Below are positions 24,795 to 36,225 of a stretch of DNA of 64,000 nt, one piece after another; the stretch's first letter is position 1; every line of letters starts with the position of its first letter. Where the stretch lies: NCBI GenBank assembly GCA_013397935.1, contig VZRN01006818.1, positions 3,471,674 through 3,535,673 on the forward strand. Direction: 5' to 3'. Position numbers and translations under genes: made by a program. The notes under the pieces are model-generated. The model worked only from the letters and a program-made list of their open reading frames with translations. It had not been told where the DNA came from and did not search any database. The DNA is from Dasyornis broadbenti. Its lineage: Eukaryota; Chordata; Aves; Passeriformes; Dasyornithidae.

Positions 24795-27293
24795 GTAAGC
24801 TTTGATGTTTGCACTTGAAAAAAATTGATTTCCTGTGGGTTTTTTCTTTTTTTTTTTATCTGTTCTTGTAGTTTTGTAGGAATAAATGATACATTTGGCA
24901 TCTCTTATTCTTACTAGAAGTAAGAACAGAGAAGGAAATATAACAGGTATGATGAAATACAAACTTGCAGATGCATTAGATAAGCTGAACTTAAAGCATT
25001 GGTTGAAACTAATGCCAGGTTTTCTGATTTCCCTTCAGGGATTTAGGGGCAAAAGAAAATATAATTAAGACACCTGTTAACTTCTGTTTATTTTGTCAAG
25101 TGCATAGGTGCAAGTAATTACTAAGCATATGGCACCTTTCCCTCTGGGTGTGTAAAACATTCAAGGAAAACATTAGAAGTTACTTGTATTACTTCTGGGC
25201 TCACGTAACTTAAGTCTTAATAATTATAGATATGTGTGTGACATTGCAACTGTTTAGTCAAAGGTTTAGAGTTTTCCAGTGTAAATCAAACTGTAAATAA
25301 TTTGGTTTTTGGCCGCATGATGTGGAAAAGGTCATTCCAAGTTCACTTTGCATGCCTGATTTTCTCCATTTTAATATTTAGTGTATGAATGCTTTTAACA
25401 AAGTAACCCTTTTCAGCATCTGCTTAGTTCTTCAGGATTGGTGCAAGAAAAATTTCACTGTCTCCTCTAGCCCAACCTGCCAAATACCTGAGGGTTCTTT
25501 CTCAGGTTAATTATTATTTTCCATTTTATTCATACAGTGTTTTAACCTCTTAGTTATTTCATTTTCACAACAAAAAATGCTGTTATCTGAGGTAGATTCA
25601 TTGGAAAAGGTTATTGTACCATTAATTCTGCCCTTCATTGTGTCTGCTTGGCACCTTCTTGGCCCTTGTCTCATGTTGGTTGTGCTCTGTCCCAATGATG
25701 TCTGAAGACTTAAATTCTGAATAGAAAGAGGAATTTGTAGCATATATCTAGTAGGGACACTTGTATGACAGGGATATCCCTTGCTACCTAAAAGTTATTC
25801 CAAATTTTACTGTATTGCTTGGTAAGACTTGTCATTCTTTGTGCACAAGAACAAAATATATGTTTGCTCTTAATTACTGCAAATGACATACTCAGGAAAT
25901 TATAATATTAAATTGCTCTTTGGGAGTCATTGTTCCAAACACTGCAACTTGGAGACATGGAAATTTGGAATTTTGCTTCACAAGCTCCTTGCCTGTGTGT
26001 AGGCAAATAGTCTAAAATTGCATTAAGAATATCAGCTAATGAACTTGCTGCACACCTAAATATGAAAAATTAGTTCTTTCTCTACTATGAAATATACACA
26101 TTTCCTACATAAACAAAAAAAAATTGCTTATTATAGGAAGAAACTGAAGAAGTTTTACTTCTTTAATAATGATGGTTTGAGGAGATGGTAGAACATTCAT
26201 TAGAATTTTAGATATGAAATAACACATGACTTAGTAGTTTTGAAGTAGTTACAAAGTAGTTTTCCCTTTATTCCCTATCCCAGATAATCAGTGGTTGTTT
26301 GAAAGCGGACTTCTGTTCACAATTTATAAAAAGATAATAAAGTATGTCTATTTCCTATGAAGTCTGTACATTTTGATTTTTCCAACTAATAATGGAAGAG
26401 TTATGAAAAGCCATCTTCAGTAATTGTATTAAAGAGAGGTTCTCAGTAGCATCAGACAAGATCATCGTTATCCAACTTTCATTAACAAGAAAAGCCAATG
26501 TCTGTGGAAGAAAACCTTGCCACGTAGTCCTGTTATTTCAGAATTATCCATCACTTAAATCAGAGGACTGGAAACATCGTTGGGATGGTGAGTTCACCAT
26601 CTCTAATAGAAAGATCTTTTGGTACCTTTCCTTGTTTACTGTGCATCATAGAGACAGAATACTTTTGCTCTTTTGGTGCCAAAGTAGCCTTTTGAATATG
26701 TAAAATAGTTGCTTTAGCTGGAGTAGGAAGGACAACATATAAAGGAGAGTTTTATAGTCAGACCAGAGGGTTGGCACTGGTAGCTTCTCTTTCAGTTTAA
26801 GTGAAGCCTTATTTGAATCCCAGTAGCTTCTGCAGAAGCACTTCGTGTGGGAATTTGTGAACAAAGTGGGGAGTCTTGCTGGCTCATTAGCTCATTGTTG
26901 TCTGCAGCTCTAGCTGCAGACTGCTGTTTACAGCAATGTTATAATGAATGATTGAATACAATAAAAGGTTGGTTTGTGCTCTTAGGTAGACAGGGTTTCT
27001 TTATATCAGATTTGTAACTGAGGATTATGTAAGCCTCTCAGCCTCTGGTTTCCAAACATTTCATTTTCAGACTAGAATTAGAACACACTTTATATGCATT
27101 TTCACTTTTACACCTCTGACAAGCTAATAAGAAAATACTGGCAGAACTGGTGATTGTAAGGATGTATTTTAGGTCCAATTTTGTCACTAAAAAACAGATG
27201 GATTTTTGGACCACATAAAAAAAATAGGAATTCAAGATGTCACTCAAGCATGTCAGTACTTAAAATTGCTATTCCTTCTCCTTGTTTTTATAG
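24795..27293 (+). other. MYRFL intron
   Basis: A 2.5-kb AT-rich intron ending in TTTTTATAG. I see no exon or repeat family. Confidence 0.75.
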
Positions 27294-27489
27294 ACCTGCT
27301 GGAGGATATCACATTGTCATAGATAAAGGATTTAATTTTTCAACAGCAGATGATGCCTTTGTGTGCCAAAAGAAGAATCATTTCCAAATCACAGTTCATA
27401 TTAGAATCACTGGACATCCAAAATATGTCAAAACTCAGCAGGGGAGGAAACCAATAGAAAACTTTTACTTGAAAGCTTATGGAATTAAG
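27294..27489 (+). pseudogene. MYRFL: MYRFL exon 7, NDT80-type DNA-binding domain core
   Basis: The exon encodes 66 residues including DKGFNFSTADDAFVCQKKNH and PKYVKTQQGRKPIENFYLKA. This is the strongly conserved core of the MYRF-family NDT80/PhoG DNA-binding domain. The frame is fully open and the residues are well kept. The acceptor is TTTATAG at 27287-27293. The donor is the rarer GC type: AAG followed by GCAAGT at 27490. Confidence 0.95.
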
Positions 27490-27956
27490 GCAAGTGTGTC
27501 TCCTCTTTGAAATTTTTAGTTTTAATTATATATAATGAGGTAAATAATTGAAGTGAGCTCTTTTCTTAGTAATTTTTTGACCAAGAACAAGTAACTACCT
27601 TATGTAGGTTCAGTTCTCATGTCGAATATCTGCATTTATGCTTTGGCATGGAATTAGCCAACAACAGTTTGGATTCAGAAAGCAATTTTTCTTTTGTAAA
27701 TTAATGCATTACTTACTTTCCATTTTCTTTTCCCGCTTTCAAATTACATCTGTAGAAAGACTTGGGTCTTCAGAGTAGATGTCAATTATCAGTTGATCAG
27801 GAGTCAGCTTCTCTATTCATTTCTATGTAGTCCCATTAGAAATGAGTGCAATTTTCCTGTTTGAGGCACAATTTGCCTATTAATTTGTATTTAAACTTGT
27901 ATGTGTTTGAAAATTTAATGTTCTTGTCATTTTTGAAAACTATTTTGCTTTCATAG

Positions 27957-28033
27957 GTTGAAGCTCCAAATTAAATAATTGCTATTGAACTGTCTCAGTC
28001 AGATTGAAGCAAAAAAATTCTTCATCCCATTAA
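27957..28033 (+). pseudogene. MYRFL: MYRFL exon 8 with two in-frame stop codons
   Basis: The exon has a TTTCATAG acceptor at 27949-27956 and a GTAAGA donor at 28034. Its 77-bp length fits the phases on both sides. It reads VEAPN, TAA at 27972-27974, IIAIELSQSD, TGA at 28005-28007, then SKKILHPI. It aligns with the MYRF segment LEALNQ-x-I-x-IEQSQSDRSK, so the stops replace a Gln (CAA to TAA) and an Arg (CGA to TGA). Both are single C-to-T transitions. Confidence 0.9.
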
Positions 28034-29270
28034 GTAAGAATTTTGAGAAAATTATTCCGCGTTATTTCAATATGTGTGATTGGTTTGAAATGTGAAGTAG
28101 CTGTTTCTTGAATACTTACAGTAGCTCTAAGCCAGTTTTCTGATTTTTATCCAGATTTCATTATGGGTGCACACATAGAATCACAGTAGTAATATATACC
28201 TGGTCACACTTCATTAAGGAAAATTTTCAGCAGCTTTACAGATGTGTAAAGCATGTCTATCCAAGATATTTATATTCAGCTAGACATACTCTTTTATGCT
28301 GCTTAGAGCTGTATGGCAGATGCATTTCCCCTCTTAAAAATATCAGAATGTTCTTGTCCTATATGGGCATGAGATACATTTGTACTGCTTTTTAAGGGGA
28401 AGTGCCTCTACTAGAAACATATATGCAGCATCTTCCTGGAACTCTGCCATTTTTGAGCGTTTAACTCACTGGCAGAATTAATGTTTATTCTTCTGGCATA
28501 AGTTTCTTCTGTTGGAGCTGTTCTGTTCTCTATAAATAATTAAATAAGCCTTATAACACAAAGAGATAAGACAGTGTCAAGTTAGACAGAACAGTGCTGG
28601 GATAAAGGCTGCACTGTATTATCACCTAAACTGAACTTTGAGCTTGGAAGTAGAGCTTGATTTTCACTAAGTTGCCTCTCTCCTGGCATTTTTCTTCCTT
28701 TTGCGTACTTACAAATAGATTATGTGTGACTGTTTGGTGAACTGTAATTTTATCTATACAGACTCTTTATTTGTGTTATTCATCACTTACTGTAGGACTA
28801 CCACTATGTATTTGAGACATAGGTGTCTATTGTGTACTTCCAGACATGCAAATTAGGTGCAGATGAAAAGAAGGACAAGCAGTAAGATCTATTAACTTTA
28901 ATGTGGAAATTCAGGCCCAATACTAAGCAAGCAGCTATTAACCCTGGCAAGCAGCAAAAAGCCATTATAAGGAACACAGACAGTTTTATTATGTTCAAGA
29001 CCTGTCAACAAATGGACTAAGAAACATCAGACTCTTATTACTAAGAACAGTTTCTTACTGCTGGTGCTTTATCCTATTTATCTCCTTTTCGTAGTCACCA
29101 TCTTTAGTATATTTTTAGAAACCAGATTTAATACATTTTTACTGGTGTTCCTCTGTTTTTTTTTTTTTTTTTAATTTGTCATTTTTTCTCAGAACTGTTT
29201 TAATGAGTTTGAGGCAATCTGGTTTGAGCATATGCTTACTTCTCTGATCTTGTTTCCTTTTCTATTTTAG
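28034..29270 (+). other. MYRFL intron
   Basis: A 1.2-kb intron with a T run near 29157-29172. Nothing else is recognised. Confidence 0.75.
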
Positions 29271-29378
29271 AGTTGATCTGCCAGGGGACCAGTTAACTAA
29301 AGTAACACTGGGAAGGCATTTCAGTGAAATGACAGCAAATAATATGAGAAAAAAGGGGAAACCTAATCCTGATCAGAG
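29271..29378 (+). pseudogene. MYRFL: MYRFL exon 9, end of DNA-binding domain
   Basis: The exon encodes VDLPGDQLTKVTLGRHFSEM and TANNMRKKGKPNPDQR, the conserved end of the NDT80 domain (SE-x-TANNMRKKGKPNPDQRYF in MYRF). The acceptor is TATTTTAG and the donor is GTATTG at 29379. The frame and residues are intact. Confidence 0.95.
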
Positions 29379-29946
29379 GTATTGCTATAGCTAGGTGGCC
29401 TGTGTGTTAGAAGTAGAAAGAGAAGGTCTACTTTAGAATAGAGCTAATGTTTGTTAAAAAAATCTCAGTGCTATCAAATCTGTGGGTTTTTTTCAAATTC
29501 TGTAATACTTGGTATGTGATTAAAAGCCTCTTTCTCTACAGTCACAGAATGATATGAGAATGAAAATGCTCCAAACTTCATCCTCATGGTTAGAGAGAGT
29601 TTTAGGAAATCATAGCCAGGATAATGGCTGACAAAATCAGGAAGCCAAAACCCCCACATAATTATAATTTTCTTCTGAAGAAGGAAAGGTTTTCATCTTT
29701 GACGCTTCATTACTTAGATTTGTCAAAATTACTGTATTGTTTGTTAATTTTCAGTGATTGTGCGGTTTGTAAAAACATATTTCTTAAGAGTGAAGAAAAT
29801 ACTTTTTCTTTTATATTGTAAGAAATAAGTTTTTAAAACATTGTCTTTTTATGTATCAATAATAAAAGCTGTATTTAAAACATTTTTTTTTTCTGTGAGA
29901 AGGCATTACTTCAGTTATTGTCTTGATTAAATCAATTTCAAGTTAG

Positions 29947-30037
29947 ATACTTCATGCTGGAAGTTGGACTCTATGCTGTCTCTCAGGACCAGTTCTACTT
30001 ACTATCTGCAAATGTCTCTGAAAAGATCATTGTGAGG
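29947..30037 (+). pseudogene. MYRFL: MYRFL exon 10
   Basis: The exon continues the previous one with YFMLEVGLYAVSQDQFYLLS and ANVSEKIIVR, matching the MYRF motif RYFMLVV, then SERIIVR. The acceptor is AGTTAG at 29941-29946. The donor GTAGAT at 30038 departs from consensus at +4 to +6. No stop codon is present. Confidence 0.92.
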
Positions 30038-30160
30038 GTAGATATAAATTTATATTACCTTCATGTAAAAGTATTTACTGTTTTGATATTCACAGGACAT
30101 TATGAGGCGTCATGATTCTTGCGCATAAAAATTACCACTGACTCAAAAAAATTGCATCTG

Positions 30161-30222
30161 TATGTGTATGTTACACATACCAAAAAATTGTGTGTTGTAT
30201 GTGTATGTTGTATGTGTATGTT
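30161..30222. repeat. TATGTGTATG direct and inverted repeat cluster
   Basis: Three copies of TATGTGTATGTT lie within about 60 bp, and an inverted ACACATAC follows the first copy. It is a simple low-complexity tract that could form a small hairpin. No function is implied. Confidence 0.75.
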
Positions 30223-30679
30223 AATGTTTTAATTATAAAAAATTATAAATGTTAGGAGTAGAGTTATAGAAAAATTTTAAAAGAAAGCTTGTTATGAGTT
30301 CCAATACAAAATATATTGATTTTCCCCAGACTTTTTAAATTTGAGGTGAAAGAATTTACTGCACTTGCCATGAATTTTGTAAATGCTTTCATTGGCTAGA
30401 GTCTTCATTTTTCAAGGAAGGTGAGAAGGAAAAAAATTAAGGAAAGAAGGTCAAGCAGCTCTAGGAAGATTAAGACCCATAGCCCCATAGCTTCGTATTT
30501 CCAGTGTGTTTCCAGAGTGTCCCTCATCTCAATTTGATGGTAGTAATACAGGTTTCAAATTAGAAAAAGGAAGAATAATCTCTTTTCCTCTTAACTGTTG
30601 CTTTTCAGTTCCCTGATTCACAGAAAGTTTTTCTCTTAGTACTCAGCTTTAGCCTACACTTAGACTCCGGAAAGAGAAA

Positions 30680-31560
30680 AAACCCAGATCTGTAGTGTAA
30701 CAAGAGCTATGGAGAATTAGGATTAGGAGAGAGAAAACACAGAGCCCCAGCATGAGTGGGATTGCAAGGGGACTGCCAAGGGAAGGTGGGGGCTGCTGAA
30801 AGCTTTCAGTCGTGTCCGCTTTTTCATGCGATCTATAGGTGGTGGTTAATGTTTGAACTGGGCATAGTCTAGAATTGTAGTTATTTCTACGGTGAATATT
30901 ATGTTTAGGGCTTAGTAAGATGGGGAATGTGTGGGTGCCATGTGGTGGGGCTGGAAAAGATGGAGAGGGCCTCTGGAAGATTGAAGTCCACTGAACTCTG
31001 TCGTGTGGATCAATTGAGGAGCTGCTTCTTGTTTGCATGGACTCTTTCTAGCCCTTGGCTGATGGAGAGGAAAAGGCTTAGCATTTTGGGTGAGAGTCAA
31101 ATAAGACCAAGAGCTCCAGTGTATTAAGTGGAGCAGGGAAGAGGCTTCTAAAGAAAGTCAAGGGCTGTCAAAAGCTTTTAGTCCTGTCATCACTTTTTGC
31201 AGGCCATTGCTTGGGTTCTTTTAGGCAGCTCATCATCTGCTTAGGCTTACGACTATGGTCTGATTTAGCATTTGGGTTTGGAGAGAGCAAAAAGGCAAAT
31301 CTCCAGCATGTGGGTTGTTACTCAGTGGTTTCCAAAGGAAGATGAAGGCTTTCAGATGTTTTCAGTCCTAGCTTCTTTTTCATCTGGGTTTCCTCTTGTG
31401 TCATAAACCCTCTTCCAGCAGTTATGGCTGGGTTTTAGGAGGGTAATGTGACCCAGACCTCCTTTCTGGATGGAATTGTGAAAAAGCTTTGAAAGCAATG
31501 TGTGTCGTTCAGCAGTTTCCTGCCCTGCTGAGAAGTTTTACCATGCTGGCTGCTGCTGTA
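30680..31560. repeat. Degenerate tandem repeat, period about 185 bp, about five units
   Basis: The same order of short blocks recurs at a spacing of roughly 165-190 bp. One block resembles GGAGAGAGAAAA, another CCAGCATGTGGG, another AAAGCTTTCAGTC, and the last CTTTTTCAT. CCAGCATG-like blocks lie near 30748, 30937, 31111, 31303 and 31467. The AGTCxTG-CTTTTT block lies near 30810, 30996, 31182 and 31366. The units at 30.7, 31.1 and 31.3 kb align best; the second and fifth are weaker. I do not recognise the unit as a named satellite. Confidence 0.65.
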
Positions 31561-32861
31561 GGTTTTTGTGCTTCAGAATGCTGAAGCACTGTGTTTGCAT
31601 CATTCCTACGTATATTATATAGTTATTTTCCTTTATTTGTCCATGAATTTTCACAATCCTGTTTTCATCTGATTTTCTCTTTCTGGATCTAACAGTGTTA
31701 CAGGTATCATCCCATTAATAATTTGGGAAAGCTGTTGAATTTTCACATCTGACTCATACTTATTACTTTACGATATATGTATTTTATGTAAAACTTAGAC
31801 ATTTACATTTTCCTATTAATTTTAATATTAGATTATTTCGAAATTTCAATAAGAGGGGCTCCTTCAATGTATGTGAGACAGTTTTTGAACAGGAATTCAT
31901 GGAATGTAATTTTGCAAACTTGGCCACTGTTTCAGACAAAGGAAAAACAAGGCAGTAAAACAGAAAGATCAAGAGGTTCTGTTCCAAAGTGGTGAAAATA
32001 TCAACAGGAAAGCTGGAAAGAAGAAAAAAAGTAATTTTCTAGAAGTCTTCAGTGGTAGCGTAAAGTGAGTCAGCCACTGGCTGCCTTAAAGTGGCAAAGC
32101 CATGCAAATGCACTGCGAGAAAAAGCAGCTCATCTTCTGGCCCCTTATACTCTCAAACCCAACCAAACTACCAGCTGAGTAGTAGTTGTCAGGCATATCA
32201 GATCATGCTCTAATTGTGACAAACAGTGGTGAGTACACAGTGCCAGGCCTCGTAGCTGGCAAAGCCTTGTGAAAGCCTGGCTTCTTTTTATCATGATCAT
32301 ACTTTGGCCTGGATTCAAAGTTAAAAAAAAACCCCAAACAACAAACCAACCCAAAATTAACTGTTGAAATCAAATGCCATTTTTTGTTATGCACATTCTG
32401 TTATTTTATTGGCGTTCTTTAAAAGACTCTGTTTCCTTGACATGACATTTCTAATTAATTAATTTAAAACATTACAAAGGATTTTATGTGTTTGTGTGGT
32501 TTTGTGTCTCCCATGTGCTTAATCTCTGCCCTTTTTTCTCTTTTCTGATTTCCAGTCTCAGCTAAAATTCAGTGGTAGATACTGAATGGTTATGGGGTAT
32601 AATGTCAAAGTTAAAATTTGGAAAGCTTTGGATTTTGTCAATTTAGCTTAAGGTGCTAATAAAGAAGAATTCAAGGGAAAAAAGCAATGAGGCCACTTAG
32701 CAGTGACTCCACTCTATTTTTTTCTGTTAGTGTGTTAAAAAGCTCTTGAATAAAATTTTAATATGTAAGATTTGGCTTTTCATTTTCCCTGAATTTCTAA
32801 CAGGATAAACAATAGTGCATCTATGTTATACCATATCTTTACACAAAATATTTTCTTTCCC

Positions 32862-33062
32862 GCATCTAACCCAGGGCAGTTTGAGAATGACAGTGATGTA
32901 CTGTGGCAGCGAGGACATGTTCCAGAGACGATAGTCTATCATGGTTGAGTAGGAATTAACACAGATGCACCAGATGAAGCACTGGTTGTCTGCGGAAACA
33001 CCAAAGTTATGGGCAGAGTCATGCATGCATCTGACAGCCGAGCAGAACAGAACATCCGGGAG
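32862..33062 (+). pseudogene. MYRFL: MYRFL exon 11, self-cleavage (S74-type) domain, with stop codon and lost acceptor
   Basis: The exon reads ASNPGQFENDSDVLWQRGHV, PETIVYHG, TGA at 32946-32948, then VGINTDAPDEALVVCGNTKV and MGRVMHASDSRAEQNIRE. It matches MYRF, where the stop position is the Arg of HGRVGINTD (CGA to TGA). The bases before the first codon are TTTCTTTCCC, a good pyrimidine tract lacking the AG. The nearest AG lies inside the exon at 32872-32873 and would change frame. In MYRF the domain cleaves itself using Ser and Lys in SDLRAK. Here the serine is kept (33030-33032) but the lysine is Glu (33045-33047). The donor is GTGAGG at 33063. Confidence 0.92.
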
Positions 33063-33446
33063 GTGAGGGCTGTGGAGTATTTAGGGCATTTGTGTTTGCA
33101 CCACAGCGCATGTGGGGATCATTGTTCTGACACGTGAAGCAGCTCCTATATCCTGGCTGTGCTGAAATGCTGGCCTCAAGAAACCAGATGTACCCCTGTG
33201 CTCTGTAGAAGCATCGCCTGTAGACTTTGGAGAAGGCTCTCTGTAGAAGCTGGGAGCTGTCAAACTGAAGGGTAACTGGCATACAAGTACAAATAGCACC
33301 CTGATAGTGGGAAATGGGAAGATGATCTGTATTTTTCAATGTGATGATTGGCCAAATGACTGTGTCAGGCTAGTTGCTCTCTTGGTGGTGTCCTAGATGG
33401 CATGCTTAGTGTTTCAGCATGTAAATCTTGGTATTTTTCCAACTAG

Positions 33447-33555
33447 GTCAATACAAATGAGCAGCTGAGAAGAATAACACAAGTGAGGCTGGTGGAATAT
33501 GACTACAGGCCTGAATTTGCAACTGTTATGGGAATAAAAGATACCCATGAAACAG
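33447..33555 (+). pseudogene. MYRFL: MYRFL exon 12, S74 chaperone domain
   Basis: The exon encodes VNTNEQLRRITQVRLVEYDY and RPEFATVMGIKDTHET, matching the MYRF intramolecular-chaperone segment (TTEQLKRIS-x-MRLVHY-x-YKPEFA). The acceptor is AACTAG and the donor is GTATTA at 33556. The frame is intact. Confidence 0.93.
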
Positions 33556-34016
33556 GTATTAAGTCAGCTCTGTTCCCATTTTTCATTAACATCTACCGAT
33601 ATTTATTGTGCCATAGTGCCTTTTAACACCCTGCTATTTCTTCCTCATTTCTTAGGATACTGCAAGTGCACACTTTGCTATGTATCTCTTGTGGTATAGA
33701 AATGCCAAAATTAGGTATTGCTTGTAATTTTACAACTTCTGTTTCAATATTAAAAGATGGAAAGTTTATTTTCCAGAAAATTAATGAGAATGAAGTATGT
33801 GATTACAAACAATTTTGTTCTTAGTGCAGAGGAATAAGAATTCTAAAGGTTTCTGGGTTTTTTTTTTCTGTGGAATGGAGAAAAATCCCTGAAATCCTGG
33901 ATTTTCCTACCACAGAGACATTCTAGATCATCTTTTGCTCTGCCTGTAGTTTTTAGAATAGTCATTGGGTATACCAATGTGTTTCCTGGCATTAGTTTTT
34001 CTTACCTCATAAACAG

Positions 34017-34094
34017 GTATAATAGCCCAGGAAGTGAAGGGGCTTTTACCTGAAGCTGTTAGAGAAGTTGGAGAAGTTCCTTACTCTAATCCTC
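34017..34094 (+). pseudogene. MYRFL: MYRFL exon 13, S74 chaperone domain (3' end uncertain)
   Basis: The exon completes a Gly codon and encodes IIAQEVKGLLPEAVREVGEV, the hallmark IAQEVK-x-x-LPEAV of the S74/chaperone fold. The acceptor is AAACAG at 34011-34016. After PYSN the similarity fades. A possible donor GTATAA at 34095 sets the end given here, but it is weak. The expected following segment (MYRF NGKTIENFLVVNK) was not found. Confidence 0.85.
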
Positions 34095-36091
34095 GTATAA
34101 CCTCTACATACCAAATCCAACTGCTAGCTCTGTGTGGAGGGTTTTTATTTTTTGGCAATCTGAAATGCTTTTTATAGGTTCAAAATCATATGCTATGAAA
34201 TGGCACACAAAACAGTTACCGTGCTCATAGGTTGGAAACACTGCCTAGGTGTCCTGTGCTCTCCTCCCCTCCTTTTCCTGTAGCAATAGGACTGCAAGGG
34301 ACTGTCAGTCACAGAGTCCAGTCACACAGGACTGCAGACAGCACTTGTCTCAGAGCAGCCCCTCTGTTGAGTGCTGGTTCACTGCATGCCAAAGACCAGC
34401 TTTTTCCCACTTGCAGATGATTAGAGCTAGGTAATCTTATCTTGTCTGGATGGTATCATGAACACAATCCTGCTTTCATTATCATAATGCATTCTTTCCT
34501 TATGCTATAGAAAACACAAGTTTACACCACCAAACTTGGAGAAAATATCTATAAAAATATTGTGTTTCACTTGTCATCTTTTGATAGTCTATAAATAATT
34601 TAAATTCATAGGTTAAATCTTCTAGGTTGTATTCCATATAAAAGAATAGATAACTTGAATAAAGACGTGGAAAGAGCACTTTCTAGAGATACTGTTGAAA
34701 AGAAGACTTATAGGAGATTTGCTCTGTTTGGTCAGGGTTCCAGGCTGTAGCTGATTTCTAGATGCTAGTAGAAGAGTAGCCGTAGTAGGTGGTGACACAG
34801 GTTCATTTTGCTGTTTAGGCCTTCCTATTATATTGGGTGACAGCTGTAGCATCATTTGCATTTTTAAACACCCCCCAAATTGCTTTGGGGTAGTCTGTTT
34901 TTTTGTCTGACAGAAGTTTAGGTTGGAGCATTGAGCTTTGGATTCCTATCTCTTCCTTGCTGAAATATCACACAAAATACCATCTCTAACATTGCCTCAA
35001 AGCACTGCTCTTTGGGCCCATCATATTCCGCTTCTTCTCTGTACCTTGGCTTTCTGGAGAGTGCTTGCCAGGATGTCTTCCAGGGATGTGAAGCAGGAGA
35101 ATGCCTACTTTCTACTTCACGCCTGTAGGGCATGATTCTGCTGTGTATGTGGCCAGGCAGGAACGGATTATTTCAGCAATGGCTTATTTGCTGCTTAGCA
35201 TTTTCTTGACTACTTGTCTAGATCTGGATCTGGGACTACTTCACAGACACTTTGGTGTTTTAATATGGTCAGGTAAATCTGTGCTTTCTCCTCTTGCTTC
35301 TAACTCCTGTGACAGAGCATATGAATGTCCATTCCATGAGCTTTGGGGTGACAGGAGCAGGAGAGATCTGTGTCTATCAGTTTAAGATCTATATTGAATT
35401 CAGAGATTTGGATTCACATCTCTTGTCCAGGTGGGACATCTGATTTAAATTTCTGGAGCTCCCAGCTCCAGAATAGCTCAGCACCTTGAGTAGTAAATGG
35501 ACAGTGCTTCATATCTCCTCTTTCAGTTTGGCAGGTGATGAGACCCTGAACTTTATTGTTTCATATTCCAAGTTTATTTCCAGATAAGCAGGGTGTTGGC
35601 TGGTGTTGTGTCTCTTTGTCAGTTTGCTGTTTGGAGCTATTGAACTTATCTCTGTGTGATTAACATTATGTGTAAAGCATGGATAGAAACTCTGGCTTGT
35701 CTGAGCCTACCTAATCCCTGTAGGTAGATGGCTGGATGTATATTTTGCTAAGAGATTCTGAAATCTGCGTTCAGCTGCACCACTGAAAATCAAGTAGTAG
35801 ATACCTGTTGGAACAGGTTTCAACACAATATGAAGAGAAAATACAATTTAAATTCTTGGTCTAAAAAGCTGTGTATCTTCTTCAAATTTTTCTGCAAGTC
35901 CTCATTTTCAATTTACTGCAAATTAAATGTCTAGTAAAAGGGTTTTATAGTCATATGTGCATCCCATTTACAGTGAGATAACTTGTGTTTACATTGATGA
36001 ATTCTGCACTCATTTCTTCTTGTTGCGTCTGATTGATGATTATACTGTGAATATATTATGTATCTACGTTTGTCATTGTTTTGCTTCTCAG
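34095..36091 (+). other. MYRFL intron, with one expected short exon not found
   Basis: A 2-kb interval. MYRF-family proteins have about a dozen residues (IENFLVVNK-like) between the flanking exons, and I could not find them here. A perfect 9-bp inverted repeat (TCTGGAGCT / AGCTCCAGA) lies at 35452-35472. No repeat family is recognised. Confidence 0.6.
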
Positions 36092-36225
36092 GACCAGATC
36101 TTTATGGAGAATATTGGTGCTGTAAAGCAGCTTTGTAAACTAACAAACAATCTTGAAGTCAGAATAGAAGAATTGGAACAGTGGAATAGGAAACTGGCCA
36201 GGCTGAAACAGATGAGCAGTTTAAA
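36092..36225 (+). pseudogene. MYRFL: MYRFL exon, coiled-coil segment
   Basis: The exon encodes DQIFMENIGAVKQLCKLTNN, LEVRIEELEQWNRKLARLKQ and MSSL, with the last codon split. It matches the MYRF motif [20 protein letters not shown] and its leucine-rich coiled coil, which supports trimerisation. The acceptor is TTCTCAG at 36085-36091 and the donor is GTGAAC at 36226. The frame is intact. Confidence 0.93.

Larger units (their letters stand above)
30038..32861 (+). other. MYRFL intron containing a decayed tandem array
   Basis: A 2.8-kb interval between the exons at 29947 and 32862. It contains a short TATGTGTATG cluster and the ~185-bp tandem repeat listed separately. The expected AG at its 3' end is absent. 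Confidence 0.75.

Noticed and set aside
27957..28033. Stop codons repaired by RNA editing or used as selenocysteine (TGA)
   Set aside because: The stops include TAA and TAG as well as TGA and occur beside a frameshift and a lost acceptor. Decay is the simpler explanation.
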